Part shown: piece by piece, positions 22,510 through 32,936 of the stretch
Numbering within the stretch: position 1 is the first letter of the stretch
How the letters are laid out: each line of letters starts with the position of its first letter
Source of the DNA: Acrasis kona
Taxonomy: Eukaryota > Heterolobosea > Eutetramitea > Acrasida > Acrasidae
Reading direction: 5' to 3'
Length of the DNA: 64,000 nucleotides
NCBI GenBank assembly: GCA_026419775.2
Contig: JAOPGA020001514.1
Location: 1 to 64,000 of the forward strand
Notes under the pieces: generated by a model
What the model was told of the DNA's origin: nothing
Database searches by the model: none
What the model saw: the letters and a program-made list of their open reading frames with translations, nothing else
Translations under genes and position numbers: made by a program

Positions 22510-22720
22510 TAACAAGAATTAAAGATTTATTTGTAAATGAATTTATTGCCAATGCTTTCTTGTAAATCACCTTAACTGTATTCCAAAGTCCGTTTAAATT
22601 CGTCGTTTCAAGTTCTACCTCAATGACATTCATGACTTCATTTTAAAAATCACATTTTTTATTTGAGTTCATTTGAACATTTTAACAAGAATTAAAGGTT
22701 TGTTTGAGTAAAAAATTATT
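22510..22720 (-). repeat. partial tandem copy of the 3' end of the next gene
   Basis: On the minus strand this encodes EVMNVIEVELETTNLNGLWNT... and VKVIYKKAL, which matches the end of the protein at 22719-23033 (INITETEIG...SWNTVKVIYRRR). The 3'-flanking sequence (GTTCATTTGAA...TTTTAACAAGAATTAAAG) is also duplicated. It has no start or upstream part, so it is a recent tandem duplication of a gene tail. Confidence 0.6.
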
Positions 22721-23033
22721 AATGGGGCCTTCTTCTGTAAATAACCTTAACTGTGTTCCAAGAACCTGGTTGCTTATGCATTCCAATTTCTGTCTCGGTT
22801 ATATTGATGACCTCAATATAGTTCAGCATAGAGTTGGACCAATTTACCGCGGCAGTCATGTTGTTGATTGAGTCTGTTAAACGTCTCTGTCTCGCTTTAC
22901 CGAATTCGAAATCTGATAAGTTTTTAATAAAGTTCTGTTGTGCATCTTGAACTCTATCATAGGCGAATACCTTGAATCCAATGTATCCAGGTGGGAGATT
23001 TTGTATTTGAATTTGTTCAGTATTTGGATCCAT
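22719..23033 (-). CDS. hypothetical 104-aa protein
   Basis: Single-exon ORF starting MDPNTEQIQIQNLPPG, ending with a beta-like WNTVKVIYRRRPH. Middle part helical. Not recognised. The duplicated tail next to it supports this being a genuine transcribed unit or a member of a local family. Confidence 0.55.
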   Translation of the reverse strand: MDPNTEQIQIQNLPPGYIGFKVFAYDRVQDAQQNFIKNLSDFEFGKARQRRLTDSINNMTAAVNWSNSMLNYIEVINITETEIGMHKQPGSWNTVKVIYRRRPH

Positions 23034-23362
23034 GTTTTGTTTTTTGGATTTAGGTAGTTGTTAAAATTGTTTTTATCAGAGGTTGTCGGGTTGGACTCTT
23101 GGGGGATAAAAACACATCCTGTTATAGATGTGAAAAGAGATTTTTTGTAAGCTTCGTTCTATTTGATAAATTATTAATACCCCTTCAATGCGACACTTAA
23201 TTAGCCAAATCAAGCTCCCGCCAATTCTACTGGCAGTCATGTTTTCCCTCCAGGTATATTTTGTTCCAGCCAAAAAGAAATAGAATGATTGGAAGGACAG
23301 AGCATAGAGTCGAAAGTCGTGTTGATAGACGAAGATACACATAATACAAAATCCCAGCAAAG

Positions 23363-23860
23363 ATGGAGCACCACACAACAAAATATGAGTTCTTTATATA
23401 CCAACCAGAGGGTCACAATTATGTGACCGAAGTAAAACCAACACCTACAATTTCTGCTACAAAAAGAACTTTTATTTTGAACAACCTAATCTTTTACATT
23501 TATCTGTAAAAAGACATCTACACACTAAGAAAGGTGCTTTAAAGAAGTTCTCCATGGAAAGGTCTGAGTTTGATGCTCTCTTCAACAAACAAACACAACA
23601 TGAGACAAACAAAAAGATTACCAATTCAGACAGTGATACATACTTTGAGTTAGATGAGCAGCAATTCAGGGGAATATCTGTTGACCTTGCAAACTTTGCA
23701 ATCTGCAATGATACAAAAAGGGACTTTCTAGGATCTGATTTGGACGGTTTGGAAGTGGTACCGGTGGAAGTTTACACCATGAGGTACCTGTGGGATTTGA
23801 TGTGGCGGGATGCAATGTGGTCTAATCTACTCAATATTTTATGTATTTCAAAACTATGAT
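23363..23860 (+). pseudogene. unrecognised coding-like stretch in two frames
   Basis: A start at 23363 (MEHHTTKYEFFIYQPEG) opens a short frame. A second frame from ~23420 to 23859 reads well (KKNFYFEQPNLLHLSV, then ERSEFDALFNKQ and YFELDEQQFRGISVDL). The pieces overlap without a clear intron, suggesting a disrupted gene. No domain was recognised. Confidence 0.35.
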
Positions 23861-24610
23861 TTGCAAAGAATTCGCGTGCATCGATAATGCCCGAGTTGAT
23901 GTTGACAGAATCCATAAGAAACATGCAAAGCGAATCTCCTTCTTGACGTCAACTGCGTTTAATGGACCGACATAAAATGTTGCATCACCTGGGCGGAAAA
24001 GTTTGGTAAAGGGTGATTTGGTGGTCTTTGAAAGATTTTCATTTACATTGAGTAGTTGGATGGACCAAAATTCACGTTGAGCGTGTCCATGGTTAGTGAT
24101 CATGTGAGAATATTGGAGTCTTCGAACGAGGTAGACATGTGAAGTTTGTCAACTGGTACCGTTTACCATTGTAACGAGCGTCAAAGTTGTTGACGTGGTA
24201 GTTTGGTAGATGAAAATATTTTGTTGAGTTTCTCCTGGAGAATACTGTGATGATACACGCTAGTTCAAATTATGGGATAGGTCCTACTTTGATTTTATGA
24301 GAATTCCTTTTGGTTTTGTTGTCGGCCGTGTTTGTATAAAACACGTCGCGGAAGGAAAGCACTCTATTGATTCTGTAAGTATATTTGGTGTGTGAAATAC
24401 CAAGTATCAGACCTCAGATCTCTGCACATTAATCAAGTGCATGTGCATTTTCTGTCTGGTTTGTAGGAAAAGATGGTTTATGAATGCCCCTGGGTTGTTG
24501 TACGCCCGATAGCCCGAGTTGATTTGGTGTGGAATCTTTTTGTATATGTAGAAGGTCTGTTGTTCGCATTATACATGTGATGTCCAAACACATGTCGTGA
24601 TGTCTAAAAT
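23831..24610 (-). pseudogene. broken coding stretch of unknown origin
   Basis: The minus strand carries protein-like sequence over roughly 780 bp in more than one frame. Recognisable pieces include YIYKKIPHQINSGYRAYNN, RVLSFRDVFYTNTADN, NNFDARYNGKRYQLTNF and LFRPGDATFYVGPLNA. It is broken, with a handful of breaks. Family unknown; a host gene or an old inserted element are both possible. Confidence 0.35.
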
Positions 24611-24894
24611 AATTAGAGTTTGTTTAAGTAGCTTCTTACCTTGATACGAAGCCCTAGGTAACCAAGGTGGTCTTATTTTGGTGAGCACTTTGATGATGTG
24701 ATGTTTTTATAAGACAACCAAGAAAAACGACAATGGTGAAGCCAACTGACAGATATCAATCAACATGTGGTTGAAAATATAATGAATGTTGTGAGTCTGA
24801 CCACATATTCCTTGTTACAACACGATTCCATTTGCGTGATCATGAGGGAAGTTAAAACAAAACACAAATGCGAACTGCTTCGTAAAATATTTTT

Positions 24895-25429
24895 TTATAT
24901 AATATTAAATGCAATACATAATTCTTGGAAAGAAATCTGATTATCGTGGTTCGCATCCACATAATTAATCGCCTCTGCTGCGAAACAAGGGTCATTGCCC
25001 ATATCCTCCCATAGCATCTTGAATTGATCGTGGTTCAAATAGCCCTTACCATCTTTATCGTAGGAAATGTAGTTTTCATACTATTCAATGTTAAATTAAC
25101 ATGGTGTAGAAAAATACCAGCGTGCTAATCTCATCAACCACACCACCAACTTTTTTCACATCATTTTTAATTAATTTGCTCCACCATTTAAAAAACTCTT
25201 CAAAATCCACTGTGCCATTGTTGTCAGAGTCCATGAGGAGCATCAAGGACTTTATGGATTTGTCACTTGTATTAATCTCTTCTTGTACTCTTGAAGATAT
25301 CTCTTTCAGTACACTTCGTAATCCCTCCTTGTCCACAATATCGTCTCCTTCATGATGTGAACGAAACACACTTCTCATAATTGCCTTGTTGGAGGCATTG
25401 GTGTGGGAGAGAAGACGCGTAGCAGACAT
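24895..25429 (-). CDS. EF-hand calcium-binding protein (calmodulin/centrin size)
   Basis: Exons 25118-25429 and 24895-25080 (37-nt intron) give 165 aa. EF-hand loops: DSDNNGTVDFEEF (~68-80), DKDGKGYLNHDQF (~112-124) and DANHDNQISFQEL (~147-159). The first hand (around RSHHEGDDIVDKEGL) is degenerate. Loops 2-4 keep the Ca2+-ligating pattern D-x-D/N-x-D/G with Glu/Asp at the last position (Gln-Phe in the third loop is atypical). Likely a calcium sensor. Not close enough to calmodulin or centrin to name. Confidence 0.9.
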
Positions 25430-25990
25430 TTATGGTTGATTGTCAAATGTCAAAAAATTCAACAATTATCCCACACATTCTTGACATTATCAAGTGCTTG
25501 AAACCTTTCACTTTCCGAAATAAATTTCCTGCAAGACATTCAATTTAGACTTTTGCACCCACACCATGTCGCAAACTTCAAGACAACAAATCTATGAGAG
25601 TGATAAAAAAAAGCATACGTAACAAAAGATACTATGACAAAAAGAAGCAGATGTGCAAGCAAGCATTATAATTGTTAAATCAAATGCAACAAAGAAGTGC
25701 GTCGGAGGATAACAATTTGAACGCGACGGAGAACGCTGGTAAATCAATTATAGCGGAAAACAACAAACCGCGCGAGGCAGAAGGCGGAGATGAAGCGATC
25801 GCGGCTAAACATTGATTATCCACCACCAATATAAGATGGCGCAAAAGGAATTAAAGGCGTACATCATTTTCGAACATGGAGGAAGTCAGCAAAAAAACCA
25901 TCATTAATAAGTGAGGCAAACAAAAGCTGATAAGCGACAATAGTAAACTTTATGAAATAGTAAATGCGTACGTCAAACACTTCATTCATG
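25430..25990. other. gene-poor stretch with a broken charged ORF
   Basis: A plus-strand frame around 25592-25814 (SIRNKRYYDKKKQMCKQ..., then NNLNATENAGKSIIAEN) is interrupted once by TAA. It may be a decayed short gene. Nothing else was seen. Confidence 0.3.
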
Positions 25991-25997
25991 CCAGAAA

Positions 25998-27660
25998 TGC
26001 ATGAAAAATACCTTGAATCTGAACCTCCTCCCGGCACTAACAGAAAGTTCACACCTTTCAATTGCGTCGCAGGAAAGCAAGTCTGGAAGAAGATTGTCAT
26101 TAGTGTTGTTTATTGATACTGATCCTTCCACCGTATACGGCTCCGAGTCATAGCGGCAAGAGTACAATGATCAAACACTTTCAATGGTTGACTATGAAAG
26201 AAAGGCCATGCACCATAATCTACGTGGAGATGAAATTCTCATACAATGACACTATGAATGTGATCTGGGATCAGTTGTTTTATTATAAATTGGTGGAAGC
26301 GAAAGAAAGAAATAGTCGACCACGTTTGTTTAGTGGTATTGTAGATCATGCATTAAAACGCCAACCAGATAAGATTATATTTATGTTTGACGAGCTTGAC
26401 CAAATTGGCCATGACTTTTGGCAGCATCAGACAAGGACACCTACCAAGGGACTCCGCAGCCTTAAATCAGAGACAGTTCGGACTGCGTGCGTCGGTATTT
26501 TGAATCACTCGGGACGGTACTTGTTCACTAAACATAAATCTCCGTTCAACATCCGAGAGCACCTGAGTTTTCCTACTTTACCATTCCTGAAACAGCCATG
26601 CTTTTCGATCAAGTAACGATATCGAACGGTTACAATATGCTGGATCAACAAATCATTGAAAGTATACACGAACTGATGGTGCGCCAGGAGTCAAGCAAAT
26701 ATTGGGCGAAGTTATTCTTATTCACTGCAAAAGTAAAAGAATACTGATAAACATGAGAGAGTGGCGATCGATCAAAGATGATACGCTTTTTTTAGTTCTA
26801 TTCTCTAATTCCGGAGTTGCATTGGGTACACTGGATGATCATTTCCAAAGAATGGGGGCTATTATGAAAGACGAGAAAGCAAAATCAACTCTCCACATGA
26901 TTCTGTGTGACAATGATTTCAACAGGTTGAATACCTTATACGATACTGCGAGCAACCTCACTAAACAAAACGTAGTCAGAACCGACTATAGCAAATCGAA
27001 CATTCCTGAGTCCGAAGAGGCTCCGTTAGATCAAATTGTATTCAAGTATGAATGGGCGAATCCCATCGTCAAACAACAGGTCACTAAACTTCTACGCCCG
27101 ATAATGAAGAATCCTGGCATCAACGTCTTTCGTGATGATAAATTTAACGTGAAACAAGTTCTAACAACTTTGGTTCGGCATATGGACCCCTTTGATGTTA
27201 TATCTGGGAACAAAAGACTAGATGCGCAGGAAACCTTTGTGTTTGTGTGGTGCTGCAATAATCAACAGCGTTTGTTGTTTGATAGTGATTTTAAGCAATT
27301 ACTCACCAAGAGTGTGAAAGTTGTTTACATTATTCATGATCAATATTTCTTAGAAGTTAAAATTATCCATGACGACGAAACTATTACGATTAATATGCAT
27401 CACGATCCTACTGATGAGGTCACAACGAGAATGAGCGAAATGAATGTCTCTACACCAAACCAATGTAAGTCACAAATACTATTGCTCACTCTGATATTGT
27501 AGTGAATAAGATTGAATTAAGTATTTCTCAATTCCATAGTTTGCCCTCGCAATCTTGCGAAGATGTTGAGTACTTTTTGTGCTGTGTGACTTACATTGAT
27601 TTTGTAGATGTAGTTGCTGTTGCAACAATTGATTCTTCTTCTCCAGTTGTCTCTGTCTGA
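25998..27660 (+). pseudogene. P-loop ATPase-like gene, frame-disrupted
   Basis: Pieces in successive plus frames: 25998-26116 (MHEKYLESEPPPGTNRKF), 26113-26616 with a Walker A-like PSHSGKSTMIKHF and Walker B-like KIIFMFDELDQIG, a short frame around 26590-26750, then 26702-27464 continuing through a good 38-nt intron (27465-27502) into an exon ending at ~27660. The organisation resembles an AAA/STAND-type NTPase followed by a ~300-aa C-terminal region of unknown fold (HMDPFDVISGNKRLDAQ). It is either a broken gene or one with several small indels. I cannot assign a pathway. Confidence 0.45.
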
Positions 27661-27805
27661 TATCATCCAAGATCGCTTGATCAGCAAATGCCAAAATAGT
27701 TGCACCTGAAGCAGGGTAATCCCAAAAGTAGTAGGTAAGTGTTGTTATAATAACAATGTACACGAGTCCCAAAGCATCATATGCCTGTATCAAATATAAT
27801 ATCAT
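27479..27805 (-). CDS. small putative membrane protein overlapping the 3' end of the ATPase-like gene
   Basis: An ORF of up to 108 aa: a hydrophobic N-terminus (YIVIITTLTYYFWDY) followed by a Q-rich helix (EKKNQLLQQQLHLQNQ). Immediately after this comes GTAAGTCACACA...AAAGTACTCAACAT, almost the same block as the intron-like segment of the SAM-like genes, so an intron probably starts at about 27595. It lies opposite the last exon of the plus-strand gene; at least one of the two readings may be fortuitous. Confidence 0.4.
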   Translation of the reverse strand: MILYLIQAYDALGLVYIVIITTLTYYFWDYPASGATILAFADQAILDDIRQRQLEKKNQLLQQQLHLQNQCKSHSTKSTQHLRKIARANYGIEKYLIQSYSLQYQSEQ

Positions 27806-27924
27806 AACTACAACTTCTATAGTTAGGGACTGAAATTCGATGAAAGCAAATTTTAATTAGACTAAATTCAATTCAATTCAGTTCTATTTTGGGTTAATTA
27901 ACAAGTAATGGGTAAATATAATAG

Positions 27925-28314
27925 TTATACCTTATTAACTTGTATACCAAGCTGACTTCTAAAGATAGAGACAATCTCAGCAACATCTCCGTTTGCAAGC
28001 CCTACTTCCTTAAGTTCATTCTGCGTGATTATAGAGAAACCTGCTCCTCGGTATTTATTTTCTTTGATCAATTTTGTAACAACTTCATCATCAAAGCCAT
28101 TTTCTTGCAACCAGACACCTAATTTTTCCGAATTAAATAGCTTAAACTTCTTATGCTCTTCTTTCTGCTCTGGAGTCTGCTGCTGACCACCTCCACTCGC
28201 TCCACCACCCACTACAATAACATGTTGAGTACTTTTGTTGTGTGTTGTGTGACTTACACCTAATCTTTTTAACATGATCATATGGTTCGTTTCTATCTCT
28301 GCTTCGTTTGTCAT
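27925..28314 (-). CDS. SAM-domain-like small protein, copy 2
   Basis: A 129-aa ORF whose N-terminal ~40 residues and promoter match copy 1 at 1863-2252. The C-terminal part (~residues 66-125) is a clearer SAM domain: SEKLGVWLQENGFDDEVV, then the middle helix and LKEVGLANGDVAEIVSIFRS. The segment 28212-28259 is intron-like (GTGTAAGT...TTATTGTAG), 48 nt, in frame. Only the SAM half differs from copy 1, so the pair looks like a gene with a conserved front and a variable back. Confidence 0.65.
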   Translation of the reverse strand: MTNEAEIETNHMIMLKRLGVSHTTHNKSTQHVIVVGGGASGGGQQQTPEQKEEHKKFKLFNSEKLGVWLQENGFDDEVVTKLIKENKYRGAGFSIITQNELKEVGLANGDVAEIVSIFRSQLGIQVNKV

Positions 28315-28400
28315 TTCTGTTCACTATTAGACGAATTGTCATTTTTTATAAGTGGCTCAAAAAAGCAGTTTGTTCCGAAATTTCATTCATTGGGGATGTA
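28170..28400 (-). repeat. 5'/promoter block shared with 2105-2340
   Basis: Near-identical to the block at 2105-2340, including the upstream sequence through AATTTCATTCATT. Beyond that the two loci share nothing. Confidence 0.75.
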
Positions 28401-30864
28401 GCTCTAACTGGAAGTTGACTAATTAATTATCGACTAATTGTGGATTAACTAATAACTCAAGGACCAAGGTGTTAATGGCAAAATGTTTGTTGATATGGTT
28501 CGGAGGAACTATAAGGATTTGGAAGTAAAGTTGACTCTGTCAGTTGAAACAGCTCTTCGCAAGGTTGCAAGGGAAAACTACTGAGTGATGGTCCCGCAGC
28601 CTTATGTTCTTATACCTAAAACACTTATCGCAAACGCATGTTTGATAAATTGCTCAAGACCTGATCACTTTAGTCATAATTGTACAATTATTATAAATAA
28701 ACAGTACGAGCTGAAAGCCGTAGCATTTTATTAAATTTGCAAGCGCGAATTGAATTAGTATTACAAGGTTATGCAAAATGCTTGATGCATCAAAGTGGAC
28801 AATATCACCTGGTTGAACATCTGCCTTTGTTATAATGTTCTCCATTATTAACTCCCTTTTTTATATTCACCAAACGGAACAATAAACGCGTGTTCCTTTA
28901 CTGAGTGATGGTCCCGAAACACTCTTCCTGAATGTTTAGTCTTCGCACACCCTTCTGCGGCGCAACACATACATACGAAAACTCGATTCTTGACCATTAC
29001 AAAAGAATTTTATAATTAAGAGAGACACAAAAAAGATGGTTCATCAAAGCCACTCCAGGTTGATTCAAAAAATCTATTTAATATCTTACAAAAGTGTCTC
29101 TCTTCTTTGAAATTCTTGAGGACGTTTTTTACTGCTGTTGAAGCTACTAATTTCAGGTGCAGCGACATATCTGTTGAATTTTTTGATGTACCTCGCATAC
29201 ATTTCTTCTACTTTGACTGGCAATGATTCATCCTGAACTTGGTTGCGTCTAGGCTTATGATTGCAGTGTACTATATACATATGCGCATTCCTACATAATC
29301 GGATATAAAATGTTCCAAGGCTTCTGAACTAAGAATAATACCAGTATTTGGTTTGTATTCAATACGGACACCAATTTTTGGCAAGCATGCGTCTGCACCA
29401 ACCAACCAAAACTTATCAAAAGAGATGAGCCATGTTTAACGTCATTATAATCCCTGTGGTTCAAAACCTGTCCATTATTAATTGCGCATCCAAGGAAACA
29501 GTTATCATTTGATGATTTCAAAATCCTTTGAAAGGCCTTTGTAGGTTGTTTAACATCTGATCTGTACATTTGAAAGCAATTGTTATCTATAATTTCAAGT
29601 ATAGTTTCTGTTGCTTTCTTGTTAATTTGTCCAAACTCTTCAAATCATTATCAAAAGTCCTCTTCTTTTTGGTAACACTCAAGTGCTCTTGTAATTATTG
29701 ATGCCACCTTGTCATGATTTTCGGTTTGCGTCACCAGAGCACCATCAACGAAACTTGTGTTATCCAATAAAAAGCCGAATTCTTTTGGATTTGGAAGACA
29801 TGTGCCTGATTCGAGCAGCGATATGGTACAAGCATCTCCTATTCTCTTATAGACCACTCCTATTGTTTATTTCCGCTTTTTAGCATCACCTTTGATTCAT
29901 CATAAAATGATTGGCACTTCGATTTTGAAAGAGTGTATCCCAAGAATATTTTTTGCGCTTCTCTACTCAGGTATTGTACGACATGCTCATTGTTGCTTAC
30001 TTGAGTGTTAGGTCTTTATTGCGAATGCAAAAAAATGCACGCCACCATTGGCACACGAACGGGAAGTCTTGCTCTCGCTTCCCCGGTAGTGTTTCCTATT
30101 ATTGATGGAGTGATAGCTATCAGTTGACTATGGCGAGTGAGAATAAGGTGGATTAGTACAATCACTCATGGCGTAAGTCTTCTTTCACTTTTTGATCTGC
30201 ATAGCAATCATAATTTTGAAGTTGTGAACAGCACACAAATTTTGTAAATTAAAATTATGGTTTTGTATTAGAATTCAATGTCATACAGCAACATAGACAA
30301 TTTCATTGCCGAGAACAAGAATTAACGGATTGGGAGTTTAGTACTGATTCATCACAAAAATTATCAAAAGTTTTGCGAGGACGTAAGAAAATCAACCGTC
30401 GGTGATACGAATAGAATGCATCAAGATTTAAATTGAAAAACGAAATTGAATCTGCAAAACAAAGAGGAGAAAGAGTGGTTCTGAATCACCCGTTAATTAT
30501 AATCCAAACCAATGTTGTGTATCTGACAAGTTATCAGGATCCGCTTGCATTCTAGTATAAACTGTTCCATACTGTACCTTGTATGATGATGTAAGTCAAA
30601 AACATTGATTGTCATAAACAAAATCAACTAATGTTATAAGCCAACGAAGTGAGCGATGGTTGTGAGACTTGTGGTGTTTTCGCACAATCAATATACTACG
30701 AATGTGTAACTAAATAACACGACCGTAATAACAAAAACGTTGAATGTTGAAAGTACATTGACGAAACTAGCCACCAGACATGGTATGTATGTGGCAGGAT
30801 ATCTGGGTAGAGCATGAGCAGAAGTAAGATAAAGTTGCAGAATCATGTTTATTTCCTGGTATTT
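28315..30864. other. gene-poor region
   Basis: Contains a short minus ORF 28654-28845 (MENIITKADVQPGDIVHFDA, reminiscent of the start of papain-like LRAT/NlpC proteins, but too short to call). A 17-bp sequence ACTGAGTGATGGTCCCG occurs twice, near 28580 and 28900. The broken stretch 29040-29990 is listed separately. 30000-30860 shows nothing I can support. Confidence 0.4.
29040..29995 (-). pseudogene. decayed protein with 2-oxoglutarate/Fe(II) dioxygenase-like motif
   Basis: Minus-strand coding-like pieces in several frames. One contains LNHRDYNDVKHGSSLLISF; in an adjoining frame are LPKIGVRIEYKPNTGIILSS and ALEHFISDY. The order H-x-D, then G-V-R-x-x-Y-x-P-G/N-x, then E-H-F matches the core of 2OG-Fe(II) dioxygenases of the TET/JBP-like kind found in fungi and Naegleria. 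The stretch is broken with several breaks and has no intact ORF over 95 codons. The family call is tentative. Confidence 0.35.
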
Positions 30865-31029
30865 TTAATTGGTATGAACTCTGTCTTTGTCTGGGATGTC
30901 CTCGGCAGGTCCACCGTGCTCATTCAAAAAATCTACTCCTTGTTTACGTAAGTGTCCGTCTAGGTTGACAGAGTACTCCTTGGTCTCCCCATCTGCTGCA
31001 TGTACAGTTACTCTCTTGTGGTCGCTCAT
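30865..31029 (-). CDS. small 54-aa hypothetical protein
   Basis: ATG at 31029, stop TAA at 30865. It begins MSDHKRVTVHAADGETKEYS and ends EDIPDKDRVHTN. It is hydrophilic, with an ubiquitin-like or KOW-like strand pattern at the start, but too short to classify. It is the only open and well-composed frame between 29995 and 31554. Confidence 0.5.
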   Translation of the reverse strand: MSDHKRVTVHAADGETKEYSVNLDGHLRKQGVDFLNEHGGPAEDIPDKDRVHTN

Positions 31030-31449
31030 TCTGTTGTGTTGTTTTTGTTTTGATTATGATATACATTCACAAACCCTGTTTATACACAACCGGAACGAAA
31101 TAAAGTTATATTAAGGTATGGTTAAATTTATATATAGTGATCAAATAAGCGATCTATTGTTACAACGCATTAAAAATACTACAATAATTTATTCCAGTTT
31201 TTATAGCAAAATTGTTTAATAGCTATTAATATTACACAATAGACGCAGAGAATAAAGATCTTGGGATCTTGTTTGTGTTGCTGTTGGTGCTCTTGTAGTA
31301 GCCTTGATTGACGATGCATTTGCATTGGTAGATCCTGGTGTGACTCATGAGCTTGGTACACGGGCAAGATGCTACCTTTCCATATTTGCCTAGATAATAT
31401 ACAGAGCAGTCAATTCCACTTAACCAACAAAAAATAATTTTGAAAGGCA

Positions 31450-31494
31450 TTGCATAAAATCGAACCCGACGCCTTTCCGTTGGGCCATAGAGGC
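31450..31494 (-). pseudogene. truncated tRNA-like sequence
   Basis: Read on the minus strand, GCCTCTATGGCCCAACGG fits an acceptor arm plus box A (TGGCNNANNGG), and GGGTTCGATT fits box B. They are only ~14 nt apart instead of 30-60, so the anticodon arm is missing. It is most like the ends of a tRNA-Arg. It looks like a deleted tRNA relic or a mimic, and is not a functional gene. Confidence 0.4.
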
Positions 31495-31553
31495 TGGTAT
31501 AATTTGTTATTGAATTATAACAGATCTTTTATAAAAATTTAACAAGTTGATTT

Positions 31554-32922
31554 TTATTGTTCATCATACTCTCTGTATTCGAATGAGGCTTCAAATACTG
31601 AAATCCAACAAGGATCCATACTTTCTTCACCATCACTATCTTCTTCCATATCACTCCCTTCTCCATTTAATAATGGATACTTTCTCTGTCCACTAGAGAG
31701 CGCAACATAAGGATATTTTGGATGAAAAAGTGTGGAGTTGATGGTATCTTTTGTATTTGTTATTGATGAATCCAGTTCAAAACTACAAGATCCATCCCCA
31801 GATAGATCAAACACCTTCACTCTCCCGTCATCACATCCAGTCATTAGATATCTCGAAGTAGGATCAACATCAAATACAATCTTTTGATTGGTGCTAACTT
31901 TACGTTCAAAGGACATGACAAACAGGGGTTCATATAAATTTCTTACATCATAACACATAACAAAATCATCTTTTCTACCTCCACTAAACAACATATTGCC
32001 ATTATCAGAAAAGCAAACATGTGTCACCCCACCTTTGTGTTTAGAGTCTAATAAATGCTGAAGAGAGTTTTGATCTTCGTCATAAATACCAACACTTTTA
32101 TTGTAAGAGCCAGCTGCATACATCCCCACCATTTGTTTATTAAAAGCAAGACATGAAATAATACCAGTGTGACCTACAAGTTTTGATTTTAATTTCTTGT
32201 TTGCAGATGAACGCTTCTCTACCTTCTCCACGCAAGCCACCTCCGAGCTCTCGCCACCAGGTCGCATTGTGTCGAAACATTTTATTGAATTGTTGAGGCC
32301 ACAATATATTTTATCGGCTGTAGCATTAAATGTAACGGATAAGGGGGAGGCCACTTCATCGTATTGATTGTAGCATGTATAGGCTTGTCTTAGTTTTCCT
32401 GTAAAGGCATCCCACATGTGGACTGGTTGTGACAGACTTGTGGTCAGGAAGCAACATGTATTTGGATCGGTGGACGTCATGAATGGATACCAACTAAAAT
32501 CATAAATTGTACAGGGTTCGCTTACGCTTAGGCATTTCTGCCAAGGATCAGTAAAAGGCTTTTGCTGATTTGTAAGTAATGTTTGTGGTCTGTTGTTAAG
32601 TATTGTATGTTGAGAATTGACTTACATTTCAAATAATCTCATTAAATTGTCTTCACTGTTCGATAGCAAACAAAGTCCATCTGGTGACCACTTTACTGTT
32701 TTTGTAAATACAGGTGTTTCATCTGGTAGATTCTGTATAATGTTAAATTAATCGCATTACAAAATTACTTACCCCGAATTCATTTGGTGAGGTGCGTAAA
32801 ACACGGTTTAAAGGGTGTTTTTGTATTGATTCAAAAAGAAAATTAATGTAGTAATTCGGCTGTCCATTATGTTGTGTGGTTTCGTGTGTGGATTCTTGTG
32901 GGGCATTTGTGGTTGTCTCCAT
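31554..32922 (-). CDS. WRAP53: WRAP53/TCAB1, telomerase Cajal-body WD40 protein
   Basis: Three exons (32773-32922, 32626-32732, 31554-32589; introns of 40 and 36 nt) give 430 aa. The start METTTNAPQES was chosen because it keeps the frame into QPNYYINFLFE. Hallmarks: CTIYDFSWYPFMTS, HMWDAFTGKLR, GHTGIISCLAFNKQ, AAGSYNKSVGIYD, GGVTHVCFSDNGNMLFSGG, DVRNLYEPLF, TNQKIVFDVDP and SSGQRKYP, all aligning with animal TCAB1. The protein binds CAB-box scaRNAs and telomerase RNA and directs them to Cajal bodies. It ends in an acidic tail. It is divergent from the glycosyltransferase, with starts 14 bp apart. Confidence 0.95.
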
Positions 32923-32936
32923 TTTACAACGGACCT

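Noticed and set aside
23076-23381. 101-aa minus-strand hydrophobic ORF
   Set aside because: Overlaps the plus-strand coding-like stretch and lacks a convincing composition; likely fortuitous.
28570-28920. Paired 17-bp ACTGAGTGATGGTCCCG as transposon ends
   Set aside because: Both copies are in direct orientation with no target duplication or inverted ends; too little to call an element.
30887-31114. 75-aa plus-strand ORF
   Set aside because: The opposite strand holds a better-composed 54-aa ORF with ATG and a natural stop; the plus frame has no start context or homology.
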